This document shows positions 17,976-27,954 of a stretch of 64,000 nucleotides of DNA, one piece after another. Position 1 is the stretch's first letter. Each line of letters begins with the position of its first letter. The notes under the pieces are model-generated. The model did no database searches and was not told the DNA's origin. It worked only from the letters and a program-made list of their open reading frames with translations. Made by a program: the position numbers and the translations under genes. This stretch comes from JADGRA01 sp052143535 (GTDB taxonomy: Bacteria; Myxococcota; Myxococcia; Myxococcales; Myxococcaceae), in NCBI GenBank assembly GCA_052143535.1, contig JBKQSS010000087.1:1-64000 (forward strand). Reading direction: 5' to 3'.

Positions 17976-18083
17976 GAAGCCTCGCCTGGCCGTGTGGCCT
18001 CCGAGCGGGGGGGTGGCTTGCCAGAGCTGCTCTCCGGGTGGCAGTTTACATCGACGTTTTCGACGGTTTTTGGAGGGAGGACC

Positions 18084-18809
18084 ATGACACGGAAGCTCGC
18101 AGCATACTCGCACCCGGCCCTCGTGATGCGCGGACTTCCGTGCGTCGCCGGCCTTCTTGCATTGGCCACAGCTTGCTACCCAAGCGGCGTCACCAACGTG
18201 TCGCAATACAATACCGTCAGCACCGCCTACGACACGTCCTTCAATTTTGCGACGCTCAGCACCTATTCCATTCCAGGCGCGACAGTCGCCAACCCGCAGA
18301 ATTGTGTCGTCGAAGACTTGGGGGACGGCGGCGCCTTTTTTCAACCGGGCGGTGGCTACAACCCGGCCCTGCCAACCACAATTTGCTCGACGGTTGTCGA
18401 CCAGCTCAACGCCATTGGCTACACGTTGGTCGACCCGGCCACCGGGCCCGGCCAAACCGAGCCCAGCTTCATCGTCACCATCGGCGCCCTCAACCAGGCT
18501 TACACGGCCTGGGTGAGCTACCCCTGGTATGGCTATTGGGGCGGCTATTACCCGTATTACCCGTGGGGTGGCTGGGGCTACTACTACCCTTGGGGGCCGA
18601 CCTATACGTATAGCTACAACATCGGCACCCTGGTCATCACCATGGTGAAACCCACGGCGGACTCGTCGCCGGATGGTGGTTCGATTGATGCCGTCTGGGG
18701 CGGGGCGCTCAACGGCGTCGTCACGTCGACCAACATCGCACCGGCAACCGTCGCCGCGGGCATCGAGCAGGCGTTCAATCAATCCCCCTACCTTGGTGCG
18801 GCGCAGTGA
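18084..18809 (+). CDS. DUF4136 domain lipoprotein
   Basis: A 241-residue protein; the ATG at 18084 follows GGAGGGAGG. A hydrophobic N-terminus ends at Cys31 in ALATAC, a slightly unusual lipobox with Ala at -3. The body matches DUF4136: YDTSFNFATLSTYSIPG near the start and a C-terminal helix after ATVAAGIEQAF. An inserted Tyr/Trp/Gly/Pro-rich stretch (residues 143-176) is strongly aromatic. It is probably attached to the outer membrane. It lies between the MlaC-like and beta-barrel genes and overlaps or abuts both in one operon. Confidence 0.82.
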   Translation: MTRKLAAYSHPALVMRGLPCVAGLLALATACYPSGVTNVSQYNTVSTAYDTSFNFATLSTYSIPGATVANPQNCVVEDLGDGGAFFQPGGGYNPALPTTICSTVVDQLNAIGYTLVDPATGPGQTEPSFIVTIGALNQAYTAWVSYPWYGYWGGYYPYYPWGGWGYYYPWGPTYTYSYNIGTLVITMVKPTADSSPDGGSIDAVWGGALNGVVTSTNIAPATVAAGIEQAFNQSPYLGAAQ

Positions 18810-18823
18810 GCCCGGGAGCCTTC

Positions 18824-19477
18824 ATGCGAACGCTACGGACGACTGCACTCCTCGGAGTCCTTCTCGCCTCTGTTTCAGCCGCCGCCCAAACCTATTACAC
18901 CGGCGACACCCCGAGCACCCAACCGACCAACTTCTACGGGTCGGTGCAGTACCAATTCGGCATTCCCATCGGGAATACGTACAATTACATCTCCGACGTG
19001 GAATGGCGCGGCATCGGCCTCGACCTGGATTGGATGGTGAAGCCGACCATCTCCATCGGTGTGGCCCTTGGCTGGAACGTCTTCTATCAAAACACCACGA
19101 AGCTGATTACGTACCTGCCGGGACAGTCGAAGCCTGGCTTCGCGGTGTACGGCAATCAGGACCGGAGCTTCAACTTCTTCCCACTGCTGGCGGATTTTCG
19201 GTTTTTACCCAAGCTCAAGAATGGAGTCCGTCCATTTCTTGGCTTGGGCATCGGCGCTTACATCACCACCCAGCAGCTGGGCATCGGCCTCAGCTCATTT
19301 TCGACCACCCAGTGCCAGTTTGGGGTGGCTCCGGAGTTGGGCGTCCTCATTCCCATCGACGCCGGGTCGGGGGTCCAGCTCAGCACGCGCTACAACATGG
19401 CCTTCAAGTCTGGGGGCATTCCCTTCGAGCAGTGGCTCGGCATCTACCTTGGCTTCGTCTGGGGTGGGGTGCTCTGA
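18824..19477 (+). CDS. Small outer-membrane beta-barrel protein
   Basis: A 217-residue protein. The ATG at 18824, with GGGAG upstream, begins a signal peptide cleaved probably after VSAAAQ. The rest alternates polar and hydrophobic residues in strands ending in aromatic residues, including FLGLGIGAYI and VAPELGVLIPI, and the chain ends in a strand GIYLGFVWGGVL. It fits an 8-stranded OmpW/OmpA-like barrel. It is the last gene of the MlaC operon, so it may be the outer-membrane component of the proposed lipid system; this is inferred from position only. Confidence 0.75.
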   Translation: MRTLRTTALLGVLLASVSAAAQTYYTGDTPSTQPTNFYGSVQYQFGIPIGNTYNYISDVEWRGIGLDLDWMVKPTISIGVALGWNVFYQNTTKLITYLPGQSKPGFAVYGNQDRSFNFFPLLADFRFLPKLKNGVRPFLGLGIGAYITTQQLGIGLSSFSTTQCQFGVAPELGVLIPIDAGSGVQLSTRYNMAFKSGGIPFEQWLGIYLGFVWGGVL

Positions 19478-19515
19478 GCTCTCAGGAAGCCTGAAGTCGG
19501 CCGATGGGCTTCGCC

Positions 19516-19548
19516 GGGCCGTTGTCTCCCTGGCGGGGCCCTTTTCTT
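19516..19548 (+). terminator. Possible intrinsic terminator after the beta-barrel gene
   Basis: GGGCC (19516-19520) can pair with GGCCC (19537-19541), followed directly by TTTTCTT. The stem is short, but the position is right, between convergent genes. Confidence 0.45.
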
Positions 19549-19599
19549 GTCTGCCGCTCCCAGCAGGGCGGCGAAGTTCGGTGCTGCAGAAAGCCTGCT

Positions 19600-20918
<1,319 letters not shown>

Positions 20919-20922
<4 letters not shown>

Positions 20923-21872
20923 GTGGTGGAGACGCGCGGGAGGGAAAGGACGGCGGCCTGTGCCGAGCCGAAGCGCCGGCCGAGGTACAGGCCCGCCCGA
21001 GCAGCCCAGACTGCCACGGCATAGCCGGCGAGAACATCCAGCACGTAGTGGTGTGCGAGGTAAACGGCGGCGAAAGAGACGAGCAGGGTGAAGCCGAGCG
21101 TGGGGAGTCGCCACCGCCACCCGCGGGACCAGGTGAAGAGGGTCACCAGGAAGGGGTAGGTGACATGGAGTGAGGGCATGGCTCCGAAGACGCTTGGGTT
21201 TCGAGCGTAGAAGCTTTGGAAGTAGTGAATCCCGAAGAAGGCGTCGAAGCGCGCACAACCGGCCGCGCTGCCCACCGCATGGGGGTCAGCAGGCCCGAGG
21301 CCATGTTCGAGGATGTACCAAGGAGGCGCCACCGGTAAGAGCACGTAAATGACTGCCCCGGAGAGGACGGCGATGAAAAAGGCCCACAGGAAGGCGTCGA
21401 ATTTCACCCGGTCTCGGAAGAAGAAGTCGACGGCCACGGCCAGGTACTCGTAGATGAAGAGGGCATAGGCTGCGCCACAGAGGAGGTCGAGCGCGAGAAA
21501 GGGCCTGAGGTAGAGCCACTCCGCCCAAGAAACGGGCGGGTTGCCGGCACGAAAAAACCTCAACTCCAGCGCGCGAAAGTCTCCGGTGCGAATTGGCCCT
21601 AACAGTGGAAGAAACCTCTGCCCGTCCACCAGTACACCGGTGAGCCACAACGGGACGCACGCCCGGGCAACGGCCTGCGCCCTCGTCCCGCACCAGGGCA
21701 ATGTCATGAAGAGCCCATCCACCAGCAGGTGCTCCCAGCGAATGCCGCTGGTGAGGGACGTCAGTGTGAGGTGTCCCGCGCCCAGCGCGGTCGCCAGAAA
21801 GGCAAAGCGGTACGAGCGTTGGGACGGCGCCGAGAGAGCGAGGCTGGGAGTGGACGTCGCTGGTGAGGACAC
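20919..21872 (-). CDS. PAP2/AUR1-like membrane phosphotransferase or phosphatase
   Basis: A 317-residue polytopic protein with about six to eight helices. The PAP2 active-site motifs are visible: MPSLHVTYPF and, further on, AHHYVLDVLAGY (second His and Asp). This Ser-Leu-His form, and the long multi-helix layout, resemble AUR1-type inositol-phosphorylceramide synthases. Coupling to inositol-3-phosphate synthase suggests it either moves phosphoinositol to a lipid or removes the phosphate from phosphatidylinositol phosphate; the sequence cannot decide. The GTG at 21872 lacks a ribosome site and is only 20 bases from the divergent gene, so the true start may be further in. Confidence 0.82.
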
Positions 21873-21892
21873 GCGAGGGTGGGGTCCCTAGC

Positions 21893-23164
21893 ATGGGTAA
21901 CCGCGTGCCGAAAACTCCGCCCCCCGCATTGCAGGCCGCCCGCGTCCCGGCTGGCGTCCTCGAAGTCCTAGGGCGTTTGCAGGACGCCGGACACGAGGCC
22001 TACCTGGTGGGCGGCTGCGTCCGGGACCTCGTCATGGGCCGAGTTCCGAGCGACTGGGACGTCGCCACCCAAGCCCTCCCGGCCGACGTCCAGCGGCTGT
22101 TTCGCAAAGTCATTCCAACGGGCGTGGCCCACGGCACCGTCACAGTGTTGGTGCCGGGAGGGCAGGTGGAAGTCACTACCTACCGGGTGGAGACCGGCTA
22201 CTCCGACGGCCGCCGTCCGGACCGGGTGGAGTTTCGCCGAGACTTGGTGGAAGACCTTGCGCGGCGAGATTTCACCATCAACGCCATGGCCTTCGACCCC
22301 AAGTCCGGGGAGCTGCGAGACCCCTTCGGGGGCCTCGAGGACTTGGCTCGGCGCACGGTTCGCTGCGTGGGCAACGCGGTGGCCCGCTTCGGAGAAGATG
22401 GGCTGCGGCCTCTGCGCGCGGTGCGCTTTGCCACGGTGCTGGACTTCGAGTTGGAGGCGCTCACCGAGGCGGCCATCCCGGGCGCCCTTCCCGTTTTCCT
22501 GAAAGTTGCCGCGGAGCGCGTGCGCGACGAGTTTCTCAAGCTGCTCCTCGCCCTGGGCGTCGAGCGCGGTCTGCAGCTGTTGGAAGGCACCGGACTCCTG
22601 GGTGCGGCGTTTCCCGAACTGCTGGGCACCGTGCGCGGGGGCGCGGCGGCGCGGGTGGGTGCGGTGCCGAGCTGCGTCGAGGTACGACTGGCCGCCCTAC
22701 TCCTCTCGACGGAGGCGCCGGAGCCAGTGCTCGAACGGCTGCGGCTGCCCACCCGCACCGTGGACGAAGTCCGCGCACTGCTCGCCTCCCCACTTCCGGA
22801 GAGCGCCAATGCCTGGAATGACGTCGAGGTGCGACGGTGGGTGGCGCGACTCGGCGCAGAGCGGGTGCCCGACGCGCTGTCGCTGGCGACGGCGGCGGGC
22901 TTGCCACAGGCGTCTCAAGTGCGCGCTCACGTCGAGCAGGTTTTGGCCAGCCACCCGCCACTGACGGTTCGCGCGCTGTCGCTGGGCGGCGCTGGCGTCA
23001 TGGAGGTCCTCGGCGTTGGCCCGTCCCCGGTGGTGGGGGAGGCCACCCGCTGGCTGTTAGAGCAGGTGCTGGAGACGCCCGAGCGCAACACCGAGTCTGC
23101 CCTGAAGGAGCTCCTTTCGGCTTGGGCGGAGGCCAGGGGCTTGAAGCCGGGGGGCATGGGCTGA
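21893..23164 (+). CDS. CCA-adding enzyme / poly(A) polymerase family nucleotidyltransferase
   Basis: A 423-residue class II nucleotidyltransferase. The head domain shows AYLVGGCVRDLVMG and the metal-binding DWDVAT, then RRDFTINAMAFD and the helix with RFGEDGLRPLRAVRFA that recognises bases in this family. There is no HD domain. It either repairs or adds tRNA 3' CCA or makes poly(A); the two activities are hard to separate by sequence. Neighbouring mnmA, another tRNA enzyme, supports a tRNA role. The ATG at 21893 is the natural start. Confidence 0.85.
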   Translation: MGNRVPKTPPPALQAARVPAGVLEVLGRLQDAGHEAYLVGGCVRDLVMGRVPSDWDVATQALPADVQRLFRKVIPTGVAHGTVTVLVPGGQVEVTTYRVETGYSDGRRPDRVEFRRDLVEDLARRDFTINAMAFDPKSGELRDPFGGLEDLARRTVRCVGNAVARFGEDGLRPLRAVRFATVLDFELEALTEAAIPGALPVFLKVAAERVRDEFLKLLLALGVERGLQLLEGTGLLGAAFPELLGTVRGGAAARVGAVPSCVEVRLAALLLSTEAPEPVLERLRLPTRTVDEVRALLASPLPESANAWNDVEVRRWVARLGAERVPDALSLATAAGLPQASQVRAHVEQVLASHPPLTVRALSLGGAGVMEVLGVGPSPVVGEATRWLLEQVLETPERNTESALKELLSAWAEARGLKPGGMG

Positions 23165-23167
23165 CAT

Positions 23168-24229
23168 ATGCCGTTACCGAAAATGCGCGTCGTCGTCGCC
23201 ATGAGCGGTGGGGTGGATTCGTCCGCGGCCGCCGTGCTGATGCAAGAGGCTGGGCACGAGGTCCTCGGCATCACCTTGCGCGTGTGGAGCTATTCCGACG
23301 CTGCGCGGTGCGGCAGCTGCTGCAGTCCGGAGGACATCGACGACGCCCGCAGTGTGGCCGACACTCTGGGCATTCCATTCTACGTGGCCGACGCCGAGGA
23401 GCTGTTTCGCGAGCGGGTGGTTCAGCCCTTCGTCGACGGCTACCTCAAAGGGCGGACACCCGTCCCTTGCGTGGCCTGCAACGAGGACGTGAAGTTCGGT
23501 TTCTTGCTGAAGCGGGCGCGTGCGTTGGGCGCGAAGCTGGCCACCGGGCATTACGCGCGGATTGCAGAGGAGGGGGGCCGGCTCCGGCTTCTTCGCGCCG
23601 CGGACCCGGCCAAGGACCAGAGCTACTTCCTTTTCAGCCTCGGCCAGGACGCCCTGCGCGACGTCGTCTTCCCAGTGGGAGGGCTGAGCAAGGCCGAGGT
23701 GCGAGCCGTTGCCGAGCGGCGATCGCTGCCCACCAGCCACAAACCGGAGAGCATGGAAATTTGCTTCGTCCCGGACGGAGACTACGCGGGTTTTGTGGAA
23801 CGGGTGGCCGGCCCGCAACCACCTGGCGCGGTGGTGAATGCGGCAGGCGAGAGGCTCGGCAGCCATCCCGGTATCCACCGCTTCACCGTGGGACAGCGTC
23901 GAGGGCTGGGGCTCGCTTCGGCGGCTCCACTCTACGTCGAGCGCATCGATGCTGAGCGGCGCCAGGTGGTGGTGGGACCCGCTTCGGCCTTGGAGCGCGA
24001 GCGCTTCACATTGCTCAAGGCGTCTTGGGTGGATGGGTGCCCGGCTGCTGATGAAACCGTCCTGGTGCGCATTCGGCACCGCCACGCAGGGGCTCCCGCC
24101 CGGGTCTCGCCGCTGGAAGGTGGAAAGCTGTCGGTGGAGCTCCTGCAGCCAGTGCGTGCGGTGACGCCGGGGCAGGCGGCCGTCTTCTACCGGGGGGCAG
24201 AAGTGCTCGGAGGTGGCTGGATCGGCTAG
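23168..24229 (+). CDS. mnmA: tRNA-specific 2-thiouridylase MnmA
   Basis: A 353-residue enzyme that puts sulfur at C2 of wobble uridine 34 in Lys, Glu and Gln tRNAs. The PP-loop AMSGGVDSSAAA binds ATP. The catalytic Cys pair is in PVPCVACNEDVKFG and MEICFVPDGDY. ATGHYARI and the KDQSYFLF segment are also characteristic. It begins 4 bases after the CCA-enzyme stop, so the two are likely cotranscribed. A small Cys group near residue 48 (RCGSCC) is common in this bacterial subgroup. Confidence 0.95.
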   Translation: MPLPKMRVVVAMSGGVDSSAAAVLMQEAGHEVLGITLRVWSYSDAARCGSCCSPEDIDDARSVADTLGIPFYVADAEELFRERVVQPFVDGYLKGRTPVPCVACNEDVKFGFLLKRARALGAKLATGHYARIAEEGGRLRLLRAADPAKDQSYFLFSLGQDALRDVVFPVGGLSKAEVRAVAERRSLPTSHKPESMEICFVPDGDYAGFVERVAGPQPPGAVVNAAGERLGSHPGIHRFTVGQRRGLGLASAAPLYVERIDAERRQVVVGPASALERERFTLLKASWVDGCPAADETVLVRIRHRHAGAPARVSPLEGGKLSVELLQPVRAVTPGQAAVFYRGAEVLGGGWIG

Positions 24230-24238
24230 GAAGGGGAC

Positions 24239-25159
24239 ATGGACCGTCGCGCGGGTTGGATTATTGGCATCATCTTTGGCGGGCTCTTCCTCTGCCTTTT
24301 CGCCTTTCTGGCACTCACCTGGTACGCCTTTCAGGGCGAGCGTGGCGCCACCTTCAACGCCGGACCGAGGGTTGGGGTGGTGGAAGTGACCGGCGTCATC
24401 GCCGACTCCAAAAAGACGCTGAAGGAGCTGCGCGACTTTGCCGAGGCGGATTCCATCAAGGCCATCGTCCTTCGGGTGGACAGCCCCGGCGGCGCGGTCG
24501 CCCCGTCGCAGGAAATTTACGAAGCGGTGCGCAAGCTGCACGGGAAGAAGCACGTGGTGGTGTCGATGGGCTCCATTGCGGCCTCCGGGGGCTTCTACAT
24601 CGCCTGCGCTGCGGAGAAGGTGTTTGCGGACCCGGGCACGCTGACCGGTTCCATCGGAGTCATCTTCAACTTCTACAACGTCCAGGGGCTGCTCAAGTGG
24701 GCGGGCGTCCAGGTGTCGCCGCTCACTGCCGGGAAGATGAAGGACGCCGGGAGTCCCTACCGCGAGATGACGCCCGAGGAGCGCGCTTACTTCAAGGGGG
24801 TGCTGGATGACGTGCACGACCAATTCATCGAGGCGGTGGCCAAGGGGCGCAGCCTGACGGTGGACCAGGTGAAGCCGGTTGCGGATGGGCGGGTCTTCAC
24901 CGGACGGCAGGCCAAGGAGCTCAAGCTGGTGGACGAGATGGGCGGACTCGAGGATGCGGTGGCCGAGGCTGGCCGCATGGGCGGCATCAAAGGGCAGCCT
25001 AAGATGGAGTACCCGCGCAAGGACCGGCGGGTCTTCGCCGAGCTCTTCGGCGACGACGCGCAGAGTCTCTTCGAGGGCGCCGCAGCGCGGGTGGAGGAGC
25101 TGGTGGGAAGTGCGGGCCTTCAAGCGCGCATGGTTGGTCCAGCGGGCGAGTCGCGTTGA
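24239..25159 (+). CDS. sppA: Signal peptide peptidase SppA (short form)
   Basis: A 306-residue serine protease with one N-terminal membrane helix (about 7-30). The nucleophile is the Ser of SIAASGGFYIA (Ser116), and the general base is a Lys in the AGKMKDAGSP segment (Lys166 or Lys168). DSPGGAVAPSQEI forms the oxyanion region. It degrades signal peptides left in the membrane. The length matches the single-domain Bacillus type rather than the double-length E. coli protein. AAGGGG lies 2-7 bases before the ATG. Confidence 0.92.
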   Translation: MDRRAGWIIGIIFGGLFLCLFAFLALTWYAFQGERGATFNAGPRVGVVEVTGVIADSKKTLKELRDFAEADSIKAIVLRVDSPGGAVAPSQEIYEAVRKLHGKKHVVVSMGSIAASGGFYIACAAEKVFADPGTLTGSIGVIFNFYNVQGLLKWAGVQVSPLTAGKMKDAGSPYREMTPEERAYFKGVLDDVHDQFIEAVAKGRSLTVDQVKPVADGRVFTGRQAKELKLVDEMGGLEDAVAEAGRMGGIKGQPKMEYPRKDRRVFAELFGDDAQSLFEGAAARVEELVGSAGLQARMVGPAGESR

Positions 25160-25161
25160 CG

Positions 25162-25662
25162 ATGGAGCACCTCTGGGCGCCGTGGCGGCGGGACTTCGTC
25201 ACCGGGGAAAAGCCGGAGGGCTGCATCTTCTGCCGTTTTTTCGGCGAATGCCTCAGCGGGGATGACCGCCGGAACCTGGTGCTGGGGCGCACCGAGCATT
25301 CGTTCGCGGTGCTCAACCGGTTTCCGTACAACAATGGCCACCTGATGGTGGTGCCGAAGCGCCACCTCGGAGACTTTACCCAGCTGACCGAGGCGGAGAT
25401 GCTTGACCTGAACCGTCTTTTGCAGACCGCGGTGCGCGTGGTGCAGGCCCAGTACCGTCCGGAGGGGGCCAACCTCGGGATGAACCTCGGCGCCGACGCC
25501 GGAGCCGGAATTGTGGGCCACGTTCATTGGCACCTGGTGCCGCGCTGGCGCGGAGATACCAACTTCATGCCGGTGCTGGCCGGGACGAAGGTGATGGTGG
25601 AGCACCTCGACCAGACGTGGGAGGCCCTCCGCCCACGCTTTGACCAGGCGCTGTCGGCCTAG
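25162..25662 (+). CDS. HIT family hydrolase/phosphorylase
   Basis: A 166-residue protein. Starting at the ATG at 25162 gives the N-terminus MEHLWAPWRR typical of diadenosine-tetraphosphate phosphorylase-like HIT proteins. CIFCRFFGE supplies a Cys pair, and the histidine triad is GHVHWHLVPRW. It probably cleaves or phosphorolyses a nucleoside polyphosphate such as Ap4A. A TTG at 25156 overlapping the sppA stop would add two residues. It is part of the mnmA-sppA-HIT-TPR run. Confidence 0.88.
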   Translation: MEHLWAPWRRDFVTGEKPEGCIFCRFFGECLSGDDRRNLVLGRTEHSFAVLNRFPYNNGHLMVVPKRHLGDFTQLTEAEMLDLNRLLQTAVRVVQAQYRPEGANLGMNLGADAGAGIVGHVHWHLVPRWRGDTNFMPVLAGTKVMVEHLDQTWEALRPRFDQALSA

Positions 25663-25669
25663 GCTCCCC

Positions 25670-26842
25670 TTGGCGTCCGACTCCATTCTGGTCCTGTTGT
25701 TGGCCACCACCGCTGTGACCGCCCTGCTCGCGCTGGTGCTGGTGCTGTCGCGCAAGCAAAAGACGGAGGACGCCTCGAAGGCGTACCTCGCGGGCGTGCG
25801 CTACGTGCTCTCCGACGAGCCGGACGCCGCCTTCGCCGAGCTGTCCCGCGCGGCGCGGATGAATACGGCGACGTATGACACCTATTTTGCGCTGGCGGCG
25901 TTGATGCGGAGAAAGGGCGAGCTGGCCTGGGCCATCCGGCTCGCCCAAAATATGCTGCTTAAGCCCGCCCTCCCGCGCGAGGTGCGCCGCCGGGCGCAGC
26001 TCGAGCTCGCTTTGGACTTCCGGCGCTCCGGAATGCAGGACCGCGCCCGCGACACCTTCGAGGGGCTGCTCGCGGAGGCTCCGGCCGACGCCGAGGCGTT
26101 GCTCGCCTACCGCCAGCTGCTCGAGGAGGCGCGCGACTGGCCGCGTGCGGTGGAGGTGCAAGAACGGCTTTTGGCGGTCTCCAACGAGGGCCAGAGCGTG
26201 CTCGCCCACTTGCTGTGCGAGCTGGCGACGGTGACGCGGCCCACGGACGCCAAGGGTGCCCGGGCGCTGGCCGACCGGGCCGCGTCTCTGGACCCAGGCT
26301 CGGCTCATCCGCGGGTGGAGCAAGCGCGCTCGGCGCTGGCGCTGGGCGACCAGTCCGGTGCCCAATCCGCGCTCCGCGAGGCGCTCGAGCGCGAGCCAGA
26401 GCTGGCGCCCGCGACTGGCCTGTTGCTGCTCGATGCGGGCCTCTCGCCAGCGGAGGCGGCCAGCTGGTTTGCCAGCGAGGCTGAGCGCAAGGTACCGGCC
26501 GCTGGCCCTCTGACGCTGGCTCGTGCGGAGGCCCTGGTGCGCGGAGGGAGGGCGGACCAGGCGGTGGAGACGCTGCAGAGGCTTCTGCAGCGCGAGCCCG
26601 GCTTCCTCGAAGCTCGCCGGGCGGTGGGCGAGCTTCTCCTGGCCGGGGGCCCCGTCGAGTCCCTCCGCGACGCCTACCGGGACGTCTTGCGTACTTTAGG
26701 GGAGCCGGTGTTGGCCTTCGTCTGCCGCGCCTGCCAAGCCAAGTTTCCAGCGTTCTTCTTCCGCTGCCCGGGCTGCGGAGCCTGGGACCAGCTCGGACGT
26801 GCTCGCTCCCAGGAATTTGACCAAGCTGCAGCGCGGGCATAA
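25670..26842 (+). CDS. LapB-like TPR protein with C-terminal rubredoxin-type zinc ribbon
   Basis: About 390 residues. One N-terminal membrane helix (ILVLLLATTAVTALLALVL) is followed by roughly eight TPR-like helical pairs and a C-terminal metal-binding CRAC...CPGCGAWD. This is the layout of LapB (YciM), which controls LPS synthesis by presenting LpxC to FtsH. The start is uncertain: I use the TTG at 25670, while a TTG at 25640 would overlap the HIT gene. Given weak overall similarity beyond the layout, LapB function is likely but not certain. Confidence 0.75.
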   Translation: MASDSILVLLLATTAVTALLALVLVLSRKQKTEDASKAYLAGVRYVLSDEPDAAFAELSRAARMNTATYDTYFALAALMRRKGELAWAIRLAQNMLLKPALPREVRRRAQLELALDFRRSGMQDRARDTFEGLLAEAPADAEALLAYRQLLEEARDWPRAVEVQERLLAVSNEGQSVLAHLLCELATVTRPTDAKGARALADRAASLDPGSAHPRVEQARSALALGDQSGAQSALREALEREPELAPATGLLLLDAGLSPAEAASWFASEAERKVPAAGPLTLARAEALVRGGRADQAVETLQRLLQREPGFLEARRAVGELLLAGGPVESLRDAYRDVLRTLGEPVLAFVCRACQAKFPAFFFRCPGCGAWDQLGRARSQEFDQAAARA

Positions 26843-26865
26843 TCCGAAGGAGAGAACGGCGGCCC

Positions 26866-27567
26866 ATGCGCGACTCGCACCGGATGAAGGAGAAGTACGA
26901 CCTCTCGCTGGACAGTAGGCAGCTGGTGACGCTGCTCGCCGCTGGCATCGTGGTGCTCGGTGCGGTTTTCACCCTGGGCGTCTTGGTCGGACAGAAGTTG
27001 GCCGGAGCCCCGCGAACGGACCGTGCGCCGGACTTGTTGTCCGCGCTCGACCAAAAGTCCGCCGCGCTGGAGAGAGCGCGCACTGCGCCCACGTTGACGT
27101 TTCAGGAAGAGCTCACCGCGGACGGCGGCGCCACCCCGACCGCTGGCAAAGCGAAGACGGAGCCAGCGGCGAAGGCCACCGAGCCCAAGCCGGAGGTTGC
27201 CAAGCCGGTAGACAAAAAGGCCGCGTCGGCGTCCTCCAAGCCAGCGGACGCTGGGGCAATTGCGACCCGCGCCGCCGCCGCCCAGCCTGCGCCGCCCGCT
27301 GCCAAGCCGCCCGACGGGAATGTGGCGGGAGGAGCCTTCACACTGCAACTTGGGGCCAGTCAGAGTCGGGAGGACGCTGAGCGGATGGTGTCGCGCTTGC
27401 GCGAGAAGGGCTATGCGCCCTACATCGTCACCGCAGAGGTCCCCGGCAAGGGGACGTACTACCGGGTAAGGATGGGAAGCTTCGCGACACGCGAGGCTGC
27501 CGGCCGCTACCTGGAGGACTTCCGGCGAGAAACCAAGACCGAGGCCTTTGTTGCCTCGACCAAGTGA
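26866..27567 (+). CDS. SPOR domain membrane protein
   Basis: A 233-residue bitopic protein. It has a short cytoplasmic N-terminus, a membrane helix (about 19-42), an Ala/Pro/Lys-rich periplasmic linker, and a C-terminal SPOR domain (about 155-230) with FTLQLGASQSREDAERMV, GYAPYIVTAE and YYRVRMGSFATREAA. SPOR domains bind denuded glycan strands at the division septum. AAGGAG lies upstream of the ATG at 26866; the Met at 26884 is an alternative. Probably a cell-division or septal peptidoglycan protein. Confidence 0.88.
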   Translation: MRDSHRMKEKYDLSLDSRQLVTLLAAGIVVLGAVFTLGVLVGQKLAGAPRTDRAPDLLSALDQKSAALERARTAPTLTFQEELTADGGATPTAGKAKTEPAAKATEPKPEVAKPVDKKAASASSKPADAGAIATRAAAAQPAPPAAKPPDGNVAGGAFTLQLGASQSREDAERMVSRLREKGYAPYIVTAEVPGKGTYYRVRMGSFATREAAGRYLEDFRRETKTEAFVASTK

Positions 27568-27571
27568 CGGG

Positions 27572-27934
27572 ATGCACCAACCGAAGCGCGTCGAGAAACC
27601 GTGGGGCTACGAGTTGATTTGGGCCCACACCGAGCGGTACGTGGGAAAGCTGCTCCACATCAACCAGGGCCAGCGGTTGTCGCTGCAGTACCACCAGCGG
27701 AAGGACGAAACCGTCCACGTCCAAGCGGGCACCTTGCTTTTGGTGGTGGACGAGGGCGCGGGGCTGGTGGAAAAGACGCTCCGGCCGGGCGAGAGCTACC
27801 ACATCCGCCCACTCACCAAGCACCGCATGGTGGGCGTTACCGACTGTGAGGTGCTCGAGGTGAGCACCCCCGAGCTCGACGACGTGGTGCGGCTCGAGGA
27901 CGCCTACGGGCGGGCCGGGACGAGCGCGCCCTAA
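27572..27934 (+). CDS. Mannose-6-phosphate isomerase type II-like cupin
   Basis: A 120-residue single cupin domain. RVEKPWGYELIWAH opens the domain as in the C-terminal part of ManC-type bifunctional proteins, and LQYHQRKDETVHVQAG carries the metal-binding His residues. It lacks the GDP-mannose pyrophosphorylase half. It may isomerise a sugar phosphate or act as a small metal-binding epimerase-like protein. The ATG at 27572 lies 2 bases after the SPOR stop. It precedes nucleotide-sugar genes, which fits sugar metabolism. Confidence 0.78.
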   Translation: MHQPKRVEKPWGYELIWAHTERYVGKLLHINQGQRLSLQYHQRKDETVHVQAGTLLLVVDEGAGLVEKTLRPGESYHIRPLTKHRMVGVTDCEVLEVSTPELDDVVRLEDAYGRAGTSAP

Positions 27935-27954
27935 AGGGTCCCGCTGGGGGCTGT

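Noticed and set aside
9131..19477. Calling the region a hopanoid cluster because of HpnM/HpnN-like genes
   Set aside because: No squalene-hopene cyclase, squalene synthase or other hpn gene is present; inositol genes are the linked lipid enzymes.
23174..25123. Long 649-residue open frame antisense to mnmA and sppA
   Set aside because: Both genes on the plus strand are certain; the antisense frame has no family features and results from high GC at third positions.
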